A stretch of 64,000 nt of DNA from Meghimatium bilineatum (taxonomy: Eukaryota; Mollusca; Gastropoda; Stylommatophora; Philomycidae): assembly GCA_034231615.1 (NCBI GenBank), contig CM067318.1, positions 39,187,269 through 39,251,268 of the forward strand. Reading direction: 5' to 3'. The position numbers were made by a program, and so were the translations under genes. The first letter of the stretch is position 1. Each line of letters starts with the position of its first letter. Below the pieces are notes generated by a model. It did not search any database, was not told the DNA's origin, and saw only the letters and a list, made by a program, of their open reading frames with translations. Shown here piece by piece: positions 21,504 to 31,897 of this stretch.

Positions 21504-21689
21504 TTGCAAGTTTTTGTACTTAGTAATCACTCGTGTACTATTTTGTTATTTGCAAGTTTTTGTACTTAGTAATCACTCGTGTACTATTTTGTTATTTGCA
21601 AGTTTTTGTACTTAGTAATCACTCGTGTACTATTTTGTTATTTGCAAGTTTATGTACCGGTACTTAGTAATGACTCGTGTGCTGAGAAG

Positions 21690-21892
21690 AACACAGCTTG
21701 AACACTTAATAACCACTGGAAAGATCAAAGGGAGAAGAGATAGGGCCGACAAAGAGAAAAGTTACTAGATGGGCTTGTATCGTGGCACCGTAGAAGCTCA
21801 CCAACCGAGCTTATTGACAACACAAGAGACAGCGAGTCGTGGAGAAACATGATCACCTACGCCAGTCGGCATGGCACTTGATTGATTGATTA
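21690..21892 (+). mobile_element. LINE-E ORF2 tail
   Basis: Reads TTGKIKGRRDRGRQREKLLD, GLVSWHRR, ELIDNTRDSESWRNMITYAS and RHGT followed by a stop, then (TTGA)n. One frameshift lies near 21,745. Flanks AATGACTCGTGT (21,669) and AATCACTCGCGT (21,893) could be a diverged target duplication. RTE-like by tail wording and terminal short repeat. Confidence 0.75.
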
Positions 21893-21935
21893 AATCACTC
21901 GCGTACTATTCTGTTATTTGCAAGTTTGCAATAAC

Positions 21936-22240
21936 ACGTCATGGATATGAACACATGTAGGATGTTTGATTAGTCTAGTTACATTAATGGAGTCCTGTGT
22001 GATGTCTATCAGTGAAACTTAGCCTGTTGTTCAAATAGACAATACCTGTAATAAATTATGGAATGGGCAGCATTTACTTACAGTCTGTTGGTCTCTGTAA
22101 TTGAACGTCGCCATTGATATTGTCCAGCGTTTACTGGTCACGGACAAACAGTTCTCTATTTGTTTGTGCTAAGTGAGGTTGAGACACTGGGAGATTCAAT
22201 GTGAGTTGATGGGGTAAGGTGTGTTGTAGGTTTCATAGTA
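21936..22240. other. Unassigned sequence
   Basis: About 300 bp with no frame or repeat match. Confidence 0.4.
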
Positions 22241-22755
22241 GTTAAATCATCATCATCAAGTGCCGTCTCCGCAACGAAGGTTGGCTGCAACGTATCTCCA
22301 ACATCTCCTGTCTCTTGTCTTGGTGGTGCACTCTGCTAGACTGTAACCTGTCCATCGTGTAATGTTACTCTCCCACGTGTATCTCTGCCTACCTCTTGCT
22401 CGCTTCCCTTTGACTTTACCCTCAAGTAAGGTCTTCAATAAGGTGTCATGTCTTTTAATGTGTCCAAAATATTTTATTTGCCTGGTCTTTATTTCTCTTA
22501 GTAGTTCTTTCTTCATATTACGTGTCTTTAGCACCTCTTTATTTGTTTTCTTCTCTTTCCATGATGTTCTCCCTATTCTTCTATATACCCACATCTCAAA
22601 GGCATCAATTTTGTCTTCTAATTGTTTATTTAGTGTCCATGTTTCTGAGCCATACATTACTATGGAATAGATGTAGCATTTCATAATTCTCATTTTTAAC
22701 TTGTTTGTAATTTGTTTAGATATTAATAATTTCCTCATATCATTGAACATGAGGA
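22241..22755 (-). mobile_element. LINE-B copy, best-preserved C-terminus
   Basis: An open frame of 164 codons (22,256-22,750) starts mid-element: FNDMRKLLISKQITNKLKMR, CYIYSIVMYGSETWTLNKQL, WVYRRIGRTSWKEKK, IKYFGHIKRHDTLLKTLLEG, KGKRARGRQR and a final ANLRCGDGT stop, followed by an (ATG)n-type 3' end at 22,255. These are the RT thumb and C-terminal region of an RTE-like ORF2. It is 5' truncated at 22,750, where a LINE-E tail on the same strand begins. Confidence 0.88.
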
Positions 22756-22769
22756 AACATGAGGAGTCG

Positions 22770-23100
22770 TTAAATATACTTTGCTAAAGGTGGTCGTGGC
22801 ATGTGAAATGAATTGAGAAAATCTGCAATGGTTACTAACCTGGATAAAATAATAAAGGAAGAAATTACAATCCACATAAATAAGTCTTTTTTCACAAGCA
22901 TTTTTTTGTATCGTACAATGATAAATAGTGTTAGTTGGTTGAGTGGTTTCTTTGCATTAACTTCATTTAAGATATCTTCATTATACTTTATATCTGTCCT
23001 TGGTATTCTTAACATTCCTGTATAAAACCACATTTTTGTTGTCTCTATATAATGTTCCACTATTCTGCTTAATATCCAAGATTCACTTCCATACATAACA
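22770..23100 (-). mobile_element. LINE-E-like C-terminal fragment
   Basis: Open frame 22,770-23,096: MYGSESWILSRIVEHYIETT, KMWFYTGMLRIPRTDIKYNE, ILNEVNAKKPLNQLT. The MWFYRRMLRIPWTD signature belongs to a tail related to, but distinct from, LINE-B. Confidence 0.8.
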
Positions 23101-23194
23101 ATTGGTTATCTTAAACGACTATCAGAACTATATTTCTTATCTCAAATTACAAAGATATATTACATACATCTACAACCCTACATATTCCACTATA

Positions 23195-24680
23195 TATCAG
23201 TGGAAATAAGGACATATACTACTATATAAGGACATCAGTTGAAGGACATATACTACTATATAAGGACATCAGTTAAGGTAAGGACATATACTACTATATA
23301 AGGACATCAGTGGTAGTAAGGACATATACTACTATATAAGGACATTAGTTGAAGGACATATACTACTATATAAGGACATCAGTGGAAGTAAGGACATATA
23401 CTACTATATAAGGACATCAGTTGAAGGACATATACTACTATATAAGGACATCAGTGGAAGTAAGGACATATACTACTATATAAGGACATCAGTGGTAGTA
23501 AGGACATATACTACTATATAAGGACATCAGTGGAAGTAAGGACATATACTACTATATAATGACATTAGTTGAAGGACATATACTACTATATAAGGACATC
23601 AGTGGAAGTAAAGACATATACTACTATATAAGGACATCAGTGGAAGTAAGGACATATACTACTATATAAGGACATCAGTGGTAGTAAGGACATATACTAC
23701 TATATAAGGACATCAGTGGTAGTAAGGACATATACTACTATATAAGGACATCAGTGGTAGTAAGGACATATACTACTATATAAGGACATCAGTTGAAGGA
23801 CATATACTACTATATAAGGACATCAGTGGTAGTAAGGACATATACTACTATATAAGGACATCAGTTGAAGGACATATACTACTATATAAGGACATCAGTG
23901 GAAGTAAGGACATATACTACTATATAAGGACATCAGTGGTAGTACGGACATATACTACTATATAAGGACATCAGTGGAAGTAAGGACATATACTACTATA
24001 TAAGGACATTAGTTGAAGGACATATACTACTATATAAGGACATCAGTGGAAGTAAAGACATATACTACTATATAAGGACATCAGTGGTAGTAAGGACATA
24101 TACTACTATATAAGGACATCAGTGGTAGTAAGGACATATACTACTATATAAGGACATCAGTGGTAGTAAGGACATATACTACTATATAAGGACATCAGTT
24201 GAAGGACATATACTACTATATAAGGACATCAGTGGTAGTAAGGACATATACTACTATATAAGGACATCAGTTGAAGGACATATACTACTATATAAGGACA
24301 TCAGTGGAAGTAAAGACATATACTACTATATAAGGACATCAGTGGAAGTAAGGACATATACTACTATATAAGGACATCAGTGGTAGTAAGGACATATACT
24401 ACTATATAAGGACATCAGTGGTAGTAAGGACATATACTACTATATAAGGACATCAGTGGTAGTAAGGACATATACTACTATATAAGGACATCAGTGGTTG
24501 TAAGGACATATACTACTATATAAGGACATCAGTTGAAGGACATATACTACTATATAAGGACATCAGTGGTAGTAAGGACATATACTACTATATAAGGACA
24601 TCAGTTGAAGGACATATACTACTATATAAGGACATCAGTGGTAGTAAGGACATATACTACTATATAAGGATAAAAGTGGT
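23195..24680. repeat. 38/34-bp minisatellite, about 40 copies, with higher-order order
   Basis: Core AAGGACATATACTACTATAT plus AAGGACATCAGTGGTAGT gives 38 bp. A GTTGA variant that lacks 4 bp gives 34 bp. GTGGTAG, GTGGAAG and GTTGA types follow a partly repeated order: blocks after GACATTAGTTGAAGG (23,341; 23,561; 24,006) have similar variant series, which suggests a higher-order unit of roughly 440 bp. Confidence 0.96.
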
Positions 24681-25560
24681 AGTAATGATTAATAAATCTA
24701 ACGTTGATCACAAAAGTGGTCAAAACCCAACAAGTACAGCTCAGTTGACCTAACAAGTACAGTTCATCTGACCCAACGACGATCAAACATTGGAAATAAA
24801 CATTTCAAGAAAATATGCTCATTGTGTGTGAAATTCTGACCAAATACCGACCTCACAGACGACATTCACCCTACATCTAACACATTTTTCTGCACTCACT
24901 CCCTCACACACTATCCCCCTCCCTCATTTACCGAGTCAATCTTACATATTCTCAACTGTACGGAAATCTGCCCAAGTTTGTTAAGCATTTAAAATCAAGC
25001 GGTATATTTGGACTCTGCCCAAACCTCTGGTCGCTCTGTAGATGCTCTGGATAAATACGCCCTCTGAAACTGCTCCGTTTTTTTCGTTCATTTCCCTATC
25101 GAAACCGTTTCCCCTTAAAACAATATTTCCCCCGGCTTCGATGTCAACAAATTTTGTTGGTTTTTCCACGGCTCAATCTTTGTTGAGATTCGTCAACTTC
25201 CCAAAATGGCGACCGGAAGAGAACCGTTGGCTTATCCTCATTGTATACTAACACTATTGTGACATAGGGAACTAAGACCGTAGCACTGCATAACTATTTA
25301 TCCTTCCGCAAACCTTGTGCAGAGAACGTAGAAGGTAAGCAGACGCAGAAATAACAAAGGATATTCAGAAAGGATGAAAAGACAAGGATTGTCTTTGATA
25401 GTGTTTCAACACTCCACCGTTGATTAGTTTGTTTTAGGGAATGTCAAACATGGACTTATAATGTAATACAGTAAGCGATTGTTATGGCAACTCTTGGTTG
25501 AAGTGGCTGAGAAGACAAGAATATGAAAGTAAATGTGCTTGAACAAGATAATATATCATA
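24681..25560. other. Non-repetitive sequence; candidate regulatory or conserved region
   Basis: 24,690-24,790 has a short duplicated AACAAGTACAG block. 24,950-25,260 is unusually complex and GC-balanced, with CCAAAATGGCGACCGG (YY1-like AAAATGGCG) near 25,202. Overlapping open frames (24,981-25,169 minus, 25,042-25,251 plus) have no recognised domain. Confidence 0.35.
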
Positions 25561-26010
25561 TATCAATAAAGGAAAATACCGCACACGATGGATGTGTCGG
25601 TCCGTTGGCGCAAGTAAAACGGCGACACGGCGCATTCACATTGTGTGGACTAAATCCTGCTGGGGATCTAGAATCATTATTCCGCTGGGAATCTAGGATT
25701 ATTGTCCTGCTGGGAGTCTAGGATTATTGTCCTGCTGTGAGTCTATGATTATTGTCCTGCTGTGAGTCTATGATTATTGTTCTGCTGGGAGTCTAGGATT
25801 ATTGTCCTGCTGTGAGTCTAGGATTATTGTCCTGCTGTGAGTCTATGATTATTGTTCTGCTGGGAGTCTAGGATTATTGTCCTGCTGGGAGTCTATGATT
25901 ATTGTCCTGCTGTGAGTCTATGATTATTGTTCTGCTGGGAGTCTAGGATTATTGTTCTGCTGGGAGTCTAGGATTATTGTCCTGCTACTAGAGAGATCCA
26001 GCGAGAGTTT
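25560..26010 (+). mobile_element. SINE2 copy with its module amplified into a 25-bp array
   Basis: 5' end with CGATGGATGTGTCGGTCCGT and ACGGCGACACGGCGCATTC, then about 13 tandem copies (25,687-25,985) of GGGAGTCTAGGATTATTGTC plus CTGCT, then CTACTAGAGAGATCCAGCGA and GAGTTTT at the 3' side. Compared with the single-module copies at 17.8 and 53.7 kb, only the SINE2-specific part has multiplied. Confidence 0.88.
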
Positions 26011-26084
26011 TAACTCTGAAGAGTTATAAGAATTAAAGACGTCAAACATCGTATTTAATAGTCTAGAGAATATTATACAAGCCG

Positions 26085-26232
26085 ATATATATAGAAGAAT
26101 ATTATACAATCGATATTTAGAAGAATATTATACAAGCCGATATATAGAATTATATTATACAATCGATATTTAGAAGAATATTATACAAGCCGATATATAG
26201 AAGAATATTATACAAGCCGATATATAGAAGAA
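26085..26232. repeat. 26/27-bp repeat, about 5 copies
   Basis: Units AGAAGAATATTATACAA followed by GCCGATATAT or TCGATATTT. Confidence 0.9.
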
Positions 26233-26520
26233 TAGAGATAACGTCGTGGAAAGAAAAGAAAATAAATAAATATATGTTCTGTCAAGTCTGTCTATGAAAA
26301 AATAATTATTCAAGGAAATAAAAATCAAACAAATAAAATATTTTGGAAATTAACTCTTGATCTCCAGCACACTGATAAAGAAGTCAGTGAAGCAGGCCCA
26401 TCTGCCGATGAGTTGCTAAAGCGGATAGTGAAGTAGACCGTTCTGTCGTTGAGTAACTAAAACAGCGATTGAAGTAGACCCTTTTACCGATGAATTACTT
26501 ATTTTGGAATAGTTTTGGAA
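26233..26520. repeat. Mostly unassigned; a diverged repeat of about 55 bp, about 2.5 copies, at 26,370-26,500
   Basis: Three blocks ending GATGAGTTGCTAA, TTGAGTAACTAA and GATGAATTACT, each preceded by GAAGTAGACC-like sequence. Confidence 0.5.
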
Positions 26521-26524
26521 TACC

Positions 26525-26775
26525 TTACGCCAGGTAGAAAATACCCTATTGAAAGAAAGGATTAAAAGGCATGGTACCTTGTTGAGACCTTACCTAAAGG
26601 TAGAGTCCAGGGTAGGCGAGAAGGAAGTATGCAGAGATACATGCCAGAGAGAAACATCAAGAGATTGACATGATACAGTCTAGCAGAGTGCACTAGCAAT
26701 TCAAGAGACAGAGGATATTGGATATCTTTGAAGGCAACCTTTGTTGAAGATTTCACACTTTATTATGATGATGTA
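26525..26775 (+). mobile_element. LINE-B C-terminal fragment
   Basis: Reads ETLPKGRVQGRREGSMQRY, SLAECTSNSRDRGYW and LKATFVED, then a TTATGATGATG 3' end. Aligns with TLLEGKVKGKRARGRQRYTW and SLAECTTKTRDRRCW at 22.3 kb. Stops and shifts are present. Confidence 0.8.
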
Positions 26776-26914
26776 AATAGACTAACATGCATTCAGCCGT
26801 ATCCATTTCTTTCTGTCCATCGTTTTCTTCCAGTTTCATTTCAACAACTTCAGAGTGCTGTTCTTTTAATGATCTCTGTCGTCTTCTAGAGTTCTTCATT
26901 TGCTCCCAATATCT

Positions 26915-27320
26915 TTTCCTTTAACGGTCATTCTCAAACTCCCACTTGATCTCTCTTGTAGCAGGACACATTCTCAAACTCCCACTGGATCTCTGTTGTA
27001 ACAGGACACATTCTCAAACTCCCACTTGATCTCTCTTGTATCAGGACACATTCTCAAACTCCCACTGGATCTCTCTTGTATCAGGACACATTCTCAAACT
27101 CCCACTGGATCTCTCTTATATCAGGACACATTCTCAAACTCCCACTTGATCTCTCTTGTATCAGGACACATTCTCAAACTCCCACTTGATCTCTCTTGTA
27201 TCAGGACAATGCTCTTACTAAATTTCCAGCAGCATGTAGTTCAGAGAATGGAAATGCGTTGTGTCGACGATTTTACTTGCAGCAACGCATCCGTCTCCGA
27301 TTGTGCTCCCAACATCTGCT
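26915..27320 (-). mobile_element. SINE2 copy with a 40-bp array
   Basis: About seven tandem 40-bp units (26,930-27,210) of CATTCTCAAACTCCCACTGG plus ATCTCTCTTGTATCAGGACA, then the normal remainder of SINE2: CTAAATTTCCAGCAGCATG, GAATGGAAATGCGTTGTGTC and the ACGCATCCGTC 5' end. The unit spans the shared 3' domain and part of the module, so its boundaries differ from those at 25.7 and 45.6 kb. Confidence 0.9.
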
Positions 27321-27374
27321 ATTGTAATGTCGCCCCCCCCACCCCGTGTTATCGTAGCATGAAATAAATATCAC

Positions 27375-27585
27375 ATCTGTGACCTCGCCATGTATGTCAC
27401 ATGAGGTGACCAAGAATGTTGAGGTGGATGGAGTTGGTTGTTCTTATGTACAAAAGCTATGCTGGAATCTGATGTGTTAGATCGAAATCGCCGATATCGC
27501 AGCAATTAAAACCATACCACAAAGACTTGCGGTATGTGGATTGCATCCTGCTAGTAAATGGGAGTTCGTAAATGAATGTCGAAAA
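27375..27585 (+). mobile_element. SINE1, strongly diverged
   Basis: CATGTATGTCACATGAGGTG, GATGGAGTTGGTTGTTC, GAATCTGATGTGTTAGATCG, CGCAGCAATTAAAACC and ATTGCATCCTGCTAGTAAAT in SINE1 order. Confidence 0.7.
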
Positions 27586-27784
27586 TAAGAAAATGACAGC
27601 ACAGAATGTTGCATTGTTTCATTATGTCTTTACCAATTAGTCACTCTGTGGACGGTACTATGAGATGTGCACTAAAATATAATCATCTGTACCACAACTA
27701 CACCGCAAACGGATCGGTCATCTGTACCACAGGTACACCGATGACGGATCGGACTTTAACGTGACATTTTCTGTACACTTCCAA

Positions 27785-27880
27785 TTTCTACAGGATAGGA
27801 TAGCCAGCCCCCACACCTACCCTCCTTAGTAGTCTCTAACGACATGTTAGGCAGATCACGGTGTTACTTTTTCTTGAGTT
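27785..27880 (-). mobile_element. SINE1 fragment
   Basis: Reverse-oriented GGATAGGATAGCCAGCCCCC and CCTCCTTAGTAGTCTCTAAC match the SINE1 centre. About 100 bp remain. Confidence 0.55.
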
Positions 27881-28290
27881 CCATGGATTTCAGTAACAAG
27901 TGTGTGTAATTACTTTACAACAAATGCTTAATAACAGGATGAGATGTCATACTATTTAAAGACACAAGGATAATAGATCGTTTGGTTACACGAGACCATG
28001 TCCCTGTCAGCGGAATACTTGTACAAGATAGACGTAGACGACCAAAGTTCAAATCGCTGCTCAACGTTTTTCAACTGGAAACTGTCACTCGGGGACGTGT
28101 TGTTGGCCATGAATGTTCGTCACGGCTATGAGCAAACTACACACTCGTTGCCTCGCGACACATGGGAAGGATATAACTGGTACCCAAATAAAAAACATAC
28201 CGAACACGGATTTGCTGGCTTTGAAATGTATGTCCCATAATTAAACAGCAGAACAATGCATGCCTGCAAAAACTACAAAAAAAAAATTGT
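27881..28290. other. Unassigned sequence with an 80-codon open frame
   Basis: Open frame 27,998-28,240 plus has a mixed, protein-like composition (tryptophans, an acidic start, no repeats), but I recognise no family. It could be an exon fragment. No splice or expression evidence. Confidence 0.25.
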
Positions 28291-28485
28291 AATTACTTCA
28301 GAGATGGTTACCGCAAACTTAGTTTCTTCATAGATGGTTACCGTAAACTTAGTTACTTCAGAGATGGGTACTGTAAACTTAGTTACTACGAAGATTTGCA
28401 CCGTAAACTCAGTTACTTTAGAGATGGGTACCATAAGCTTAGTTACTTCAGAGATAAGTACCGTAAACTTAGTTACTACGAAGAT
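28291..28485. repeat. 30-bp array, left block (diverged), about 6 copies
   Basis: Units with TTAGTTACTTCAGAGATGG and GTACCGTAAAC variants. The same array continues at 29,246 after a LINE-H insertion. Confidence 0.92.
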
Positions 28486-29245
28486 TCGTTCATTCATTCA
28501 TTTTCCTTTTGCGCTGAAGTTAGCGCATAGGGCAGAGGTCAGATCTCTCCAATTCTGTCTGATCAAAACTATTCTGTGCAGTTCTTGAATAGTATGAATA
28601 TTGGTTGTTTTACTTTCTCTAAGTATTGTTCTTCTGAGTTTTTCTTTTGGTCTACCCCTTGCTCTTTTGCCTGTAGATACCCATTCAAGAGATTGGTGAT
28701 GCATTCTGTTGGTGTCTGCGCGTAGGACATGTCCGATGTAGGTCAAACGGCGTTTTCTGATAACATCTGTGATGAAATTTTGATGTGTCTCTTCTCTGAT
28801 TTTATCATTGGATTTGAATTCACTCCATTGGGTGTTAGTTATCCTACGAAGACATTTGTTCTCGAAACTCAGTAATTTCTTTTCTGAAGATAAAGAGCTT
28901 TTGCTGATTGGCTTTGACTTCCAGATATTAGACAGTCTGTTAAATTCACTTGATTCTAGGGCAATGCGAGTAGTAATTTCTGGCATGACATCACCGTCGA
29001 GTGTTAATTTGCTTCCTAGATAGGAGAATTTGTGTACTTTTTCAAGTTGTTGTCCATTTAAAGTAATTTCGTAGTGAATTGGTGAAGTCAATAATTTTCG
29101 TTTTTGATTAAGTGATTTGGAGACCTATTTGTCCTGCGATGAGTTTTAATCTATCAGTTTTTGTTTGTGCATCTTTATGGTTTTCACTCAATAGTTTTAA
29201 ATTATCGGCAAAATCCAGTTCTTCTAATGTTGTTTTATTTATCCA
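28486..29245 (-). mobile_element. LINE-H ORF2 C-terminus inserted in the 30-bp array
   Basis: Open frame of 197 codons (28,498-29,091): EITLNGQQLEKVHKFSYLGS, FENKCLRRITNTQWSEFKSN, FITDVIRKRRLTYIGHVLRA and TGKRARGRPKEKLRRTI, the thumb and C-terminus of an RTE-like ORF2. Sequence to 29,245 extends it upstream. The 3' end is an (ATTC)n stretch at 28,487-28,500. TTACTACGAAGAT (28,473-28,485) and TTACTACAAAGAT (29,246-29,258) flank it as a likely 13-bp target duplication. Confidence 0.85.
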
Positions 29246-29965
29246 TTACTACAAAGATGAGTACCCTAAACCTAGTAACTTCAGAAATGAGTACCGTAAA
29301 CCTAGTTACTTCAGAGATGGTTACCGTAAACCTAGTTACTTCAGAGATGAGTACCGTAAACCTAGTTACTTCAGAAATGAGTACCGTAAACCTAGTTACT
29401 TCAGAGATGGTTACCGTAAACCTAGTTACTTCAGAGATGGGTACCCTCAACCTAGTTACTTCAGAGATGGGTACCGTAAACCTAGTTACTTCAAAGCTGG
29501 GTACAGTAAACCTAGTTACTTCAGAAATGAGTACCGTAAACCTAGTTACTTCAGAGATGGTTACCGTAAACCTAGTTACTTCAGAGATGAGTACCGTAAA
29601 CCTAGTTACTTCAGAAATGAGTACCGTAAACCTAGTTACTTCAGAGATGGCTACCGTAAACCTAGTTACTTCAGAGATGGGTACCCTCAACCTAGTTACT
29701 TCAGAGATGGGTACCGTAAACCTAGTTACTTCAAAGCTGGGTACAGTAAACCTAGTTACTTCAGAAATGGGTACCGTAAACTTAGTTACTTCAGAGAGGA
29801 GTACCGTAAACCTAGTTACTTCAGAGATGAGTACCGTAAACCTAGTTACTTCAGAGATGAGTACCGTAAACCTAGTTACTTCAGAAATGAGTACCGTAAA
29901 CCTAGTTACTTCAGAGCTGGGTACCGTAAACCTAGTTACTTCAGAGATGGGTACCGTAATGGCAA
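29246..29965. repeat. 30-bp array, right block, about 24 copies with a 240-bp higher-order repeat
   Basis: Unit CTTCAGAGATGGGTACCGTA plus AACCTAGTTA. Variant order over eight units (29,281-29,520) is repeated exactly at 29,521-29,760, including rare variants (CCCTCAACC and AAAGCTGGGTACAG). Two plus frames and one minus frame stay open through it because 30 is a multiple of three, so the YRKPSYFRDG peptide is not evidence of coding. Confidence 0.96.
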
Positions 29966-30360
29966 TGATATTATGTTATTGACTTGCTAATATGATTCTG
30001 ACAAGTTGGGTACATTAGACCATTCATGGTTAAAAAGAGGATCAGTTCTTACTCAAGTGTTTGGCTAGAGGTGACGGAAGGGCCGAGGTCAAGACGACTA
30101 CAAATCAAGGACACAGGGTGTCTTACCTGCAGCATAATTAGTGACCAGGAGTATTCCACAACAGGTGAGAAGAGGTGCAAATAAATGAAAGTCGTGTTTT
30201 GGGGCGAGGAGGAGGATTCTGTGACATTCATGGGAAGAGATCCGTGTTCCATTCATAGGAAGGTAGTATCACGTTTATGAATGAATCTCGTCCGGGAGGA
30301 GAAGGTAGTCAGAGGGTCGTTATTTTTATGGAAGAAACTAGCGGGGCTGTAACGGTTGAG
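29966..30360. other. Unassigned sequence
   Basis: About 390 bp, non-repetitive. Short frames only. Confidence 0.4.
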
Positions 30361-30364
30361 TAAT

Positions 30365-30454
30365 CCCACATCTATCTATCTATCCATTTATCCCTCCATC
30401 CATCCGTCTGTCTGTCTATCTGTCTGTCTGTCTCTATCTATCTATCTATCTATA

Positions 30455-30533
<79 letters not shown>

Positions 30534-30589
30534 ATATCTATATATCTATATATATTATATATCTATCTATCTATATCTATCTATCTATC

Positions 30590-30658
<69 letters not shown>

Positions 30659-30735
30659 ATCTATCTATCTATCTATATATCTATATCTATCTATCTATAT
30701 CTATCTAATCTATCTTATCTATCTATCAGTATATT
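30365..30735. repeat. (TATC)n microsatellite, about 370 bp
   Basis: CTAT repeats with TATA and CTGT interruptions, the reverse complement of the GATA tract at 4.2-4.76 kb. The SIYL-rich open frame 30,356-30,970 is an artefact of it. Confidence 0.97.
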
Positions 30736-31284
30736 ATACCCATTTATATTCCTTCAGTACCGAACACCGTGTGCATGGACAGAAGCCAGAGTTCTCCAGT
30801 TCAAACGATATAATGTTACGGTGTGTAATTCTTACATATTGCTGAGACCCATTGTCATACACTCTGTGAAAAACCTCTATCGGTCGTCCTCTTTTTGCAT
30901 GGCATATGGTACCCATTTTAATGCTTGTAGTGTCAGTCTGTTTTCATTCATTTATACAGACATTAAGTGACCAAAAATACATTCCTCTAATTCCTTTGTT
31001 TCTCATTTCGTTCTCCGAATCCCGCCCCCATGCCGTAAGCATTCAGCAGAACGATAATGGTTACATCATTATTGACAGCTTGACTGCGATATCTGTAACG
31101 TTGGGCCCAGAAAATGCGACTTCAGCATTGTTGTTGTTGTCTATATTTAATCTCATTTCATTCTAATTTTACTTGAATTGTGAATATTTCTAATATTGTG
31201 TAAAGTACAAAGTGATCCACCGAGTACATTGTCAATCTCCAATGTCATAGTACTTGCCTACAACCATAGACCACCGTCGCCTGT
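30736..31284. other. Unassigned sequence
   Basis: Non-repetitive. Small frames on both strands (30,734-30,916 minus, 30,906-31,166 plus) without recognised domains. Possibly a worn LINE. Confidence 0.35.
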
Positions 31285-31527
31285 GTTTTGGGGTCCGAAA
31301 CTGGAGTAAAGATTAGCAACACTGCTTACTTTTCATGCATGCCGCAATAAACGACTAAGGAGAATTTTGCGGGATGGTGGAGTTTTTCTTATCCATATAT
31401 TTAAGTGTTCCAAAGCCCGTCTGTAGTAGGATGTATGTGATCGAAAGGCGTCAATATCGCAGCAGAGCTCTAAACAATAAGACAACGCTGTCGTTTTTCA
31501 GCCTGCATCCTTCTAATGTATAGGGGT
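31285..31527 (+). mobile_element. SINE1 copy, left member of an inverted pair
   Basis: GATTAGCAACACTGCTTAC, CGACTAAGGAGAATTTTGCG, GTGATCGAAAGGCGTCAATA and CCTGCATCCTTCTAATG in order. It meets the next copy tail to tail near 31,527. Confidence 0.8.
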
Positions 31528-31810
31528 TTCTTCTTCTGCGTTCGATTTCAAACTCCTACAGGCTAGCAGGATGCAGTCCGGAGAACGGAATGCATTGTGT
31601 CATGGTTTACGGAATTTCTGCAATATCTGCTCCTTTAAGCCTGACACATCCGCCTTCAGCATGTATTTGGGTCACTGACCCTATATGGGATTGGACAGCC
31701 AACTCCATCACATAACTTCCTTAATCGCCCCCTACGACAGGCATGGAAGTTAAACAGTGTTGCTATTCTCTGCTACCCTCTCAGGTAACACACCGGTGAT
31801 ATAGGAGTTT
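31528..31810 (-). mobile_element. SINE1 copy, right member of an inverted pair
   Basis: TTCTTCTTCTGCGTTC then CTACAGGCTAGCAGGATGCA, GTCCGGAGAACGGAATGCA, CCTATATGGGATTGGACAGC and GCTATTCTCTGCTACCC. Complete to its 5' end. Confidence 0.88.
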
Positions 31811-31834
31811 GTGACACAACACCTGTGGTTATTC

Positions 31835-31897
31835 AGACTCCATTCTACTAATTTACAGGAGTTTCAGAACGAACGCACATGAAGAAGAACAAAAGAT
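31835..31897 (+). mobile_element. SINE1 3' tail fragment
   Basis: CTAATTTACAGGAGTTTCAG, AACGAACGCAC and a GAAGAAGAAC tail only. Confidence 0.7.

Larger units (their letters stand above)
21166..21935. repeat. 46-bp array split by a SINE1 and a LINE-E tail
   Basis: Units with TTGCAAGTTTTTGTACTTAG and TAATCACTCGTGTACTATTT occur at 21,169-21,213 (one diverged), 21,504-21,690 (four) and 21,893-21,935 (one). The gaps are filled by a SINE1 (21,214-21,503) and a LINE-E tail (21,690-21,892). The array is therefore older than both. Confidence 0.88.

Noticed and set aside
29112-29990. 292-codon YRKPSYFRDG repeat protein
   Set aside because: A 30-bp array open in several frames on both strands. It resembles a structural repeat protein only because of the unit length.
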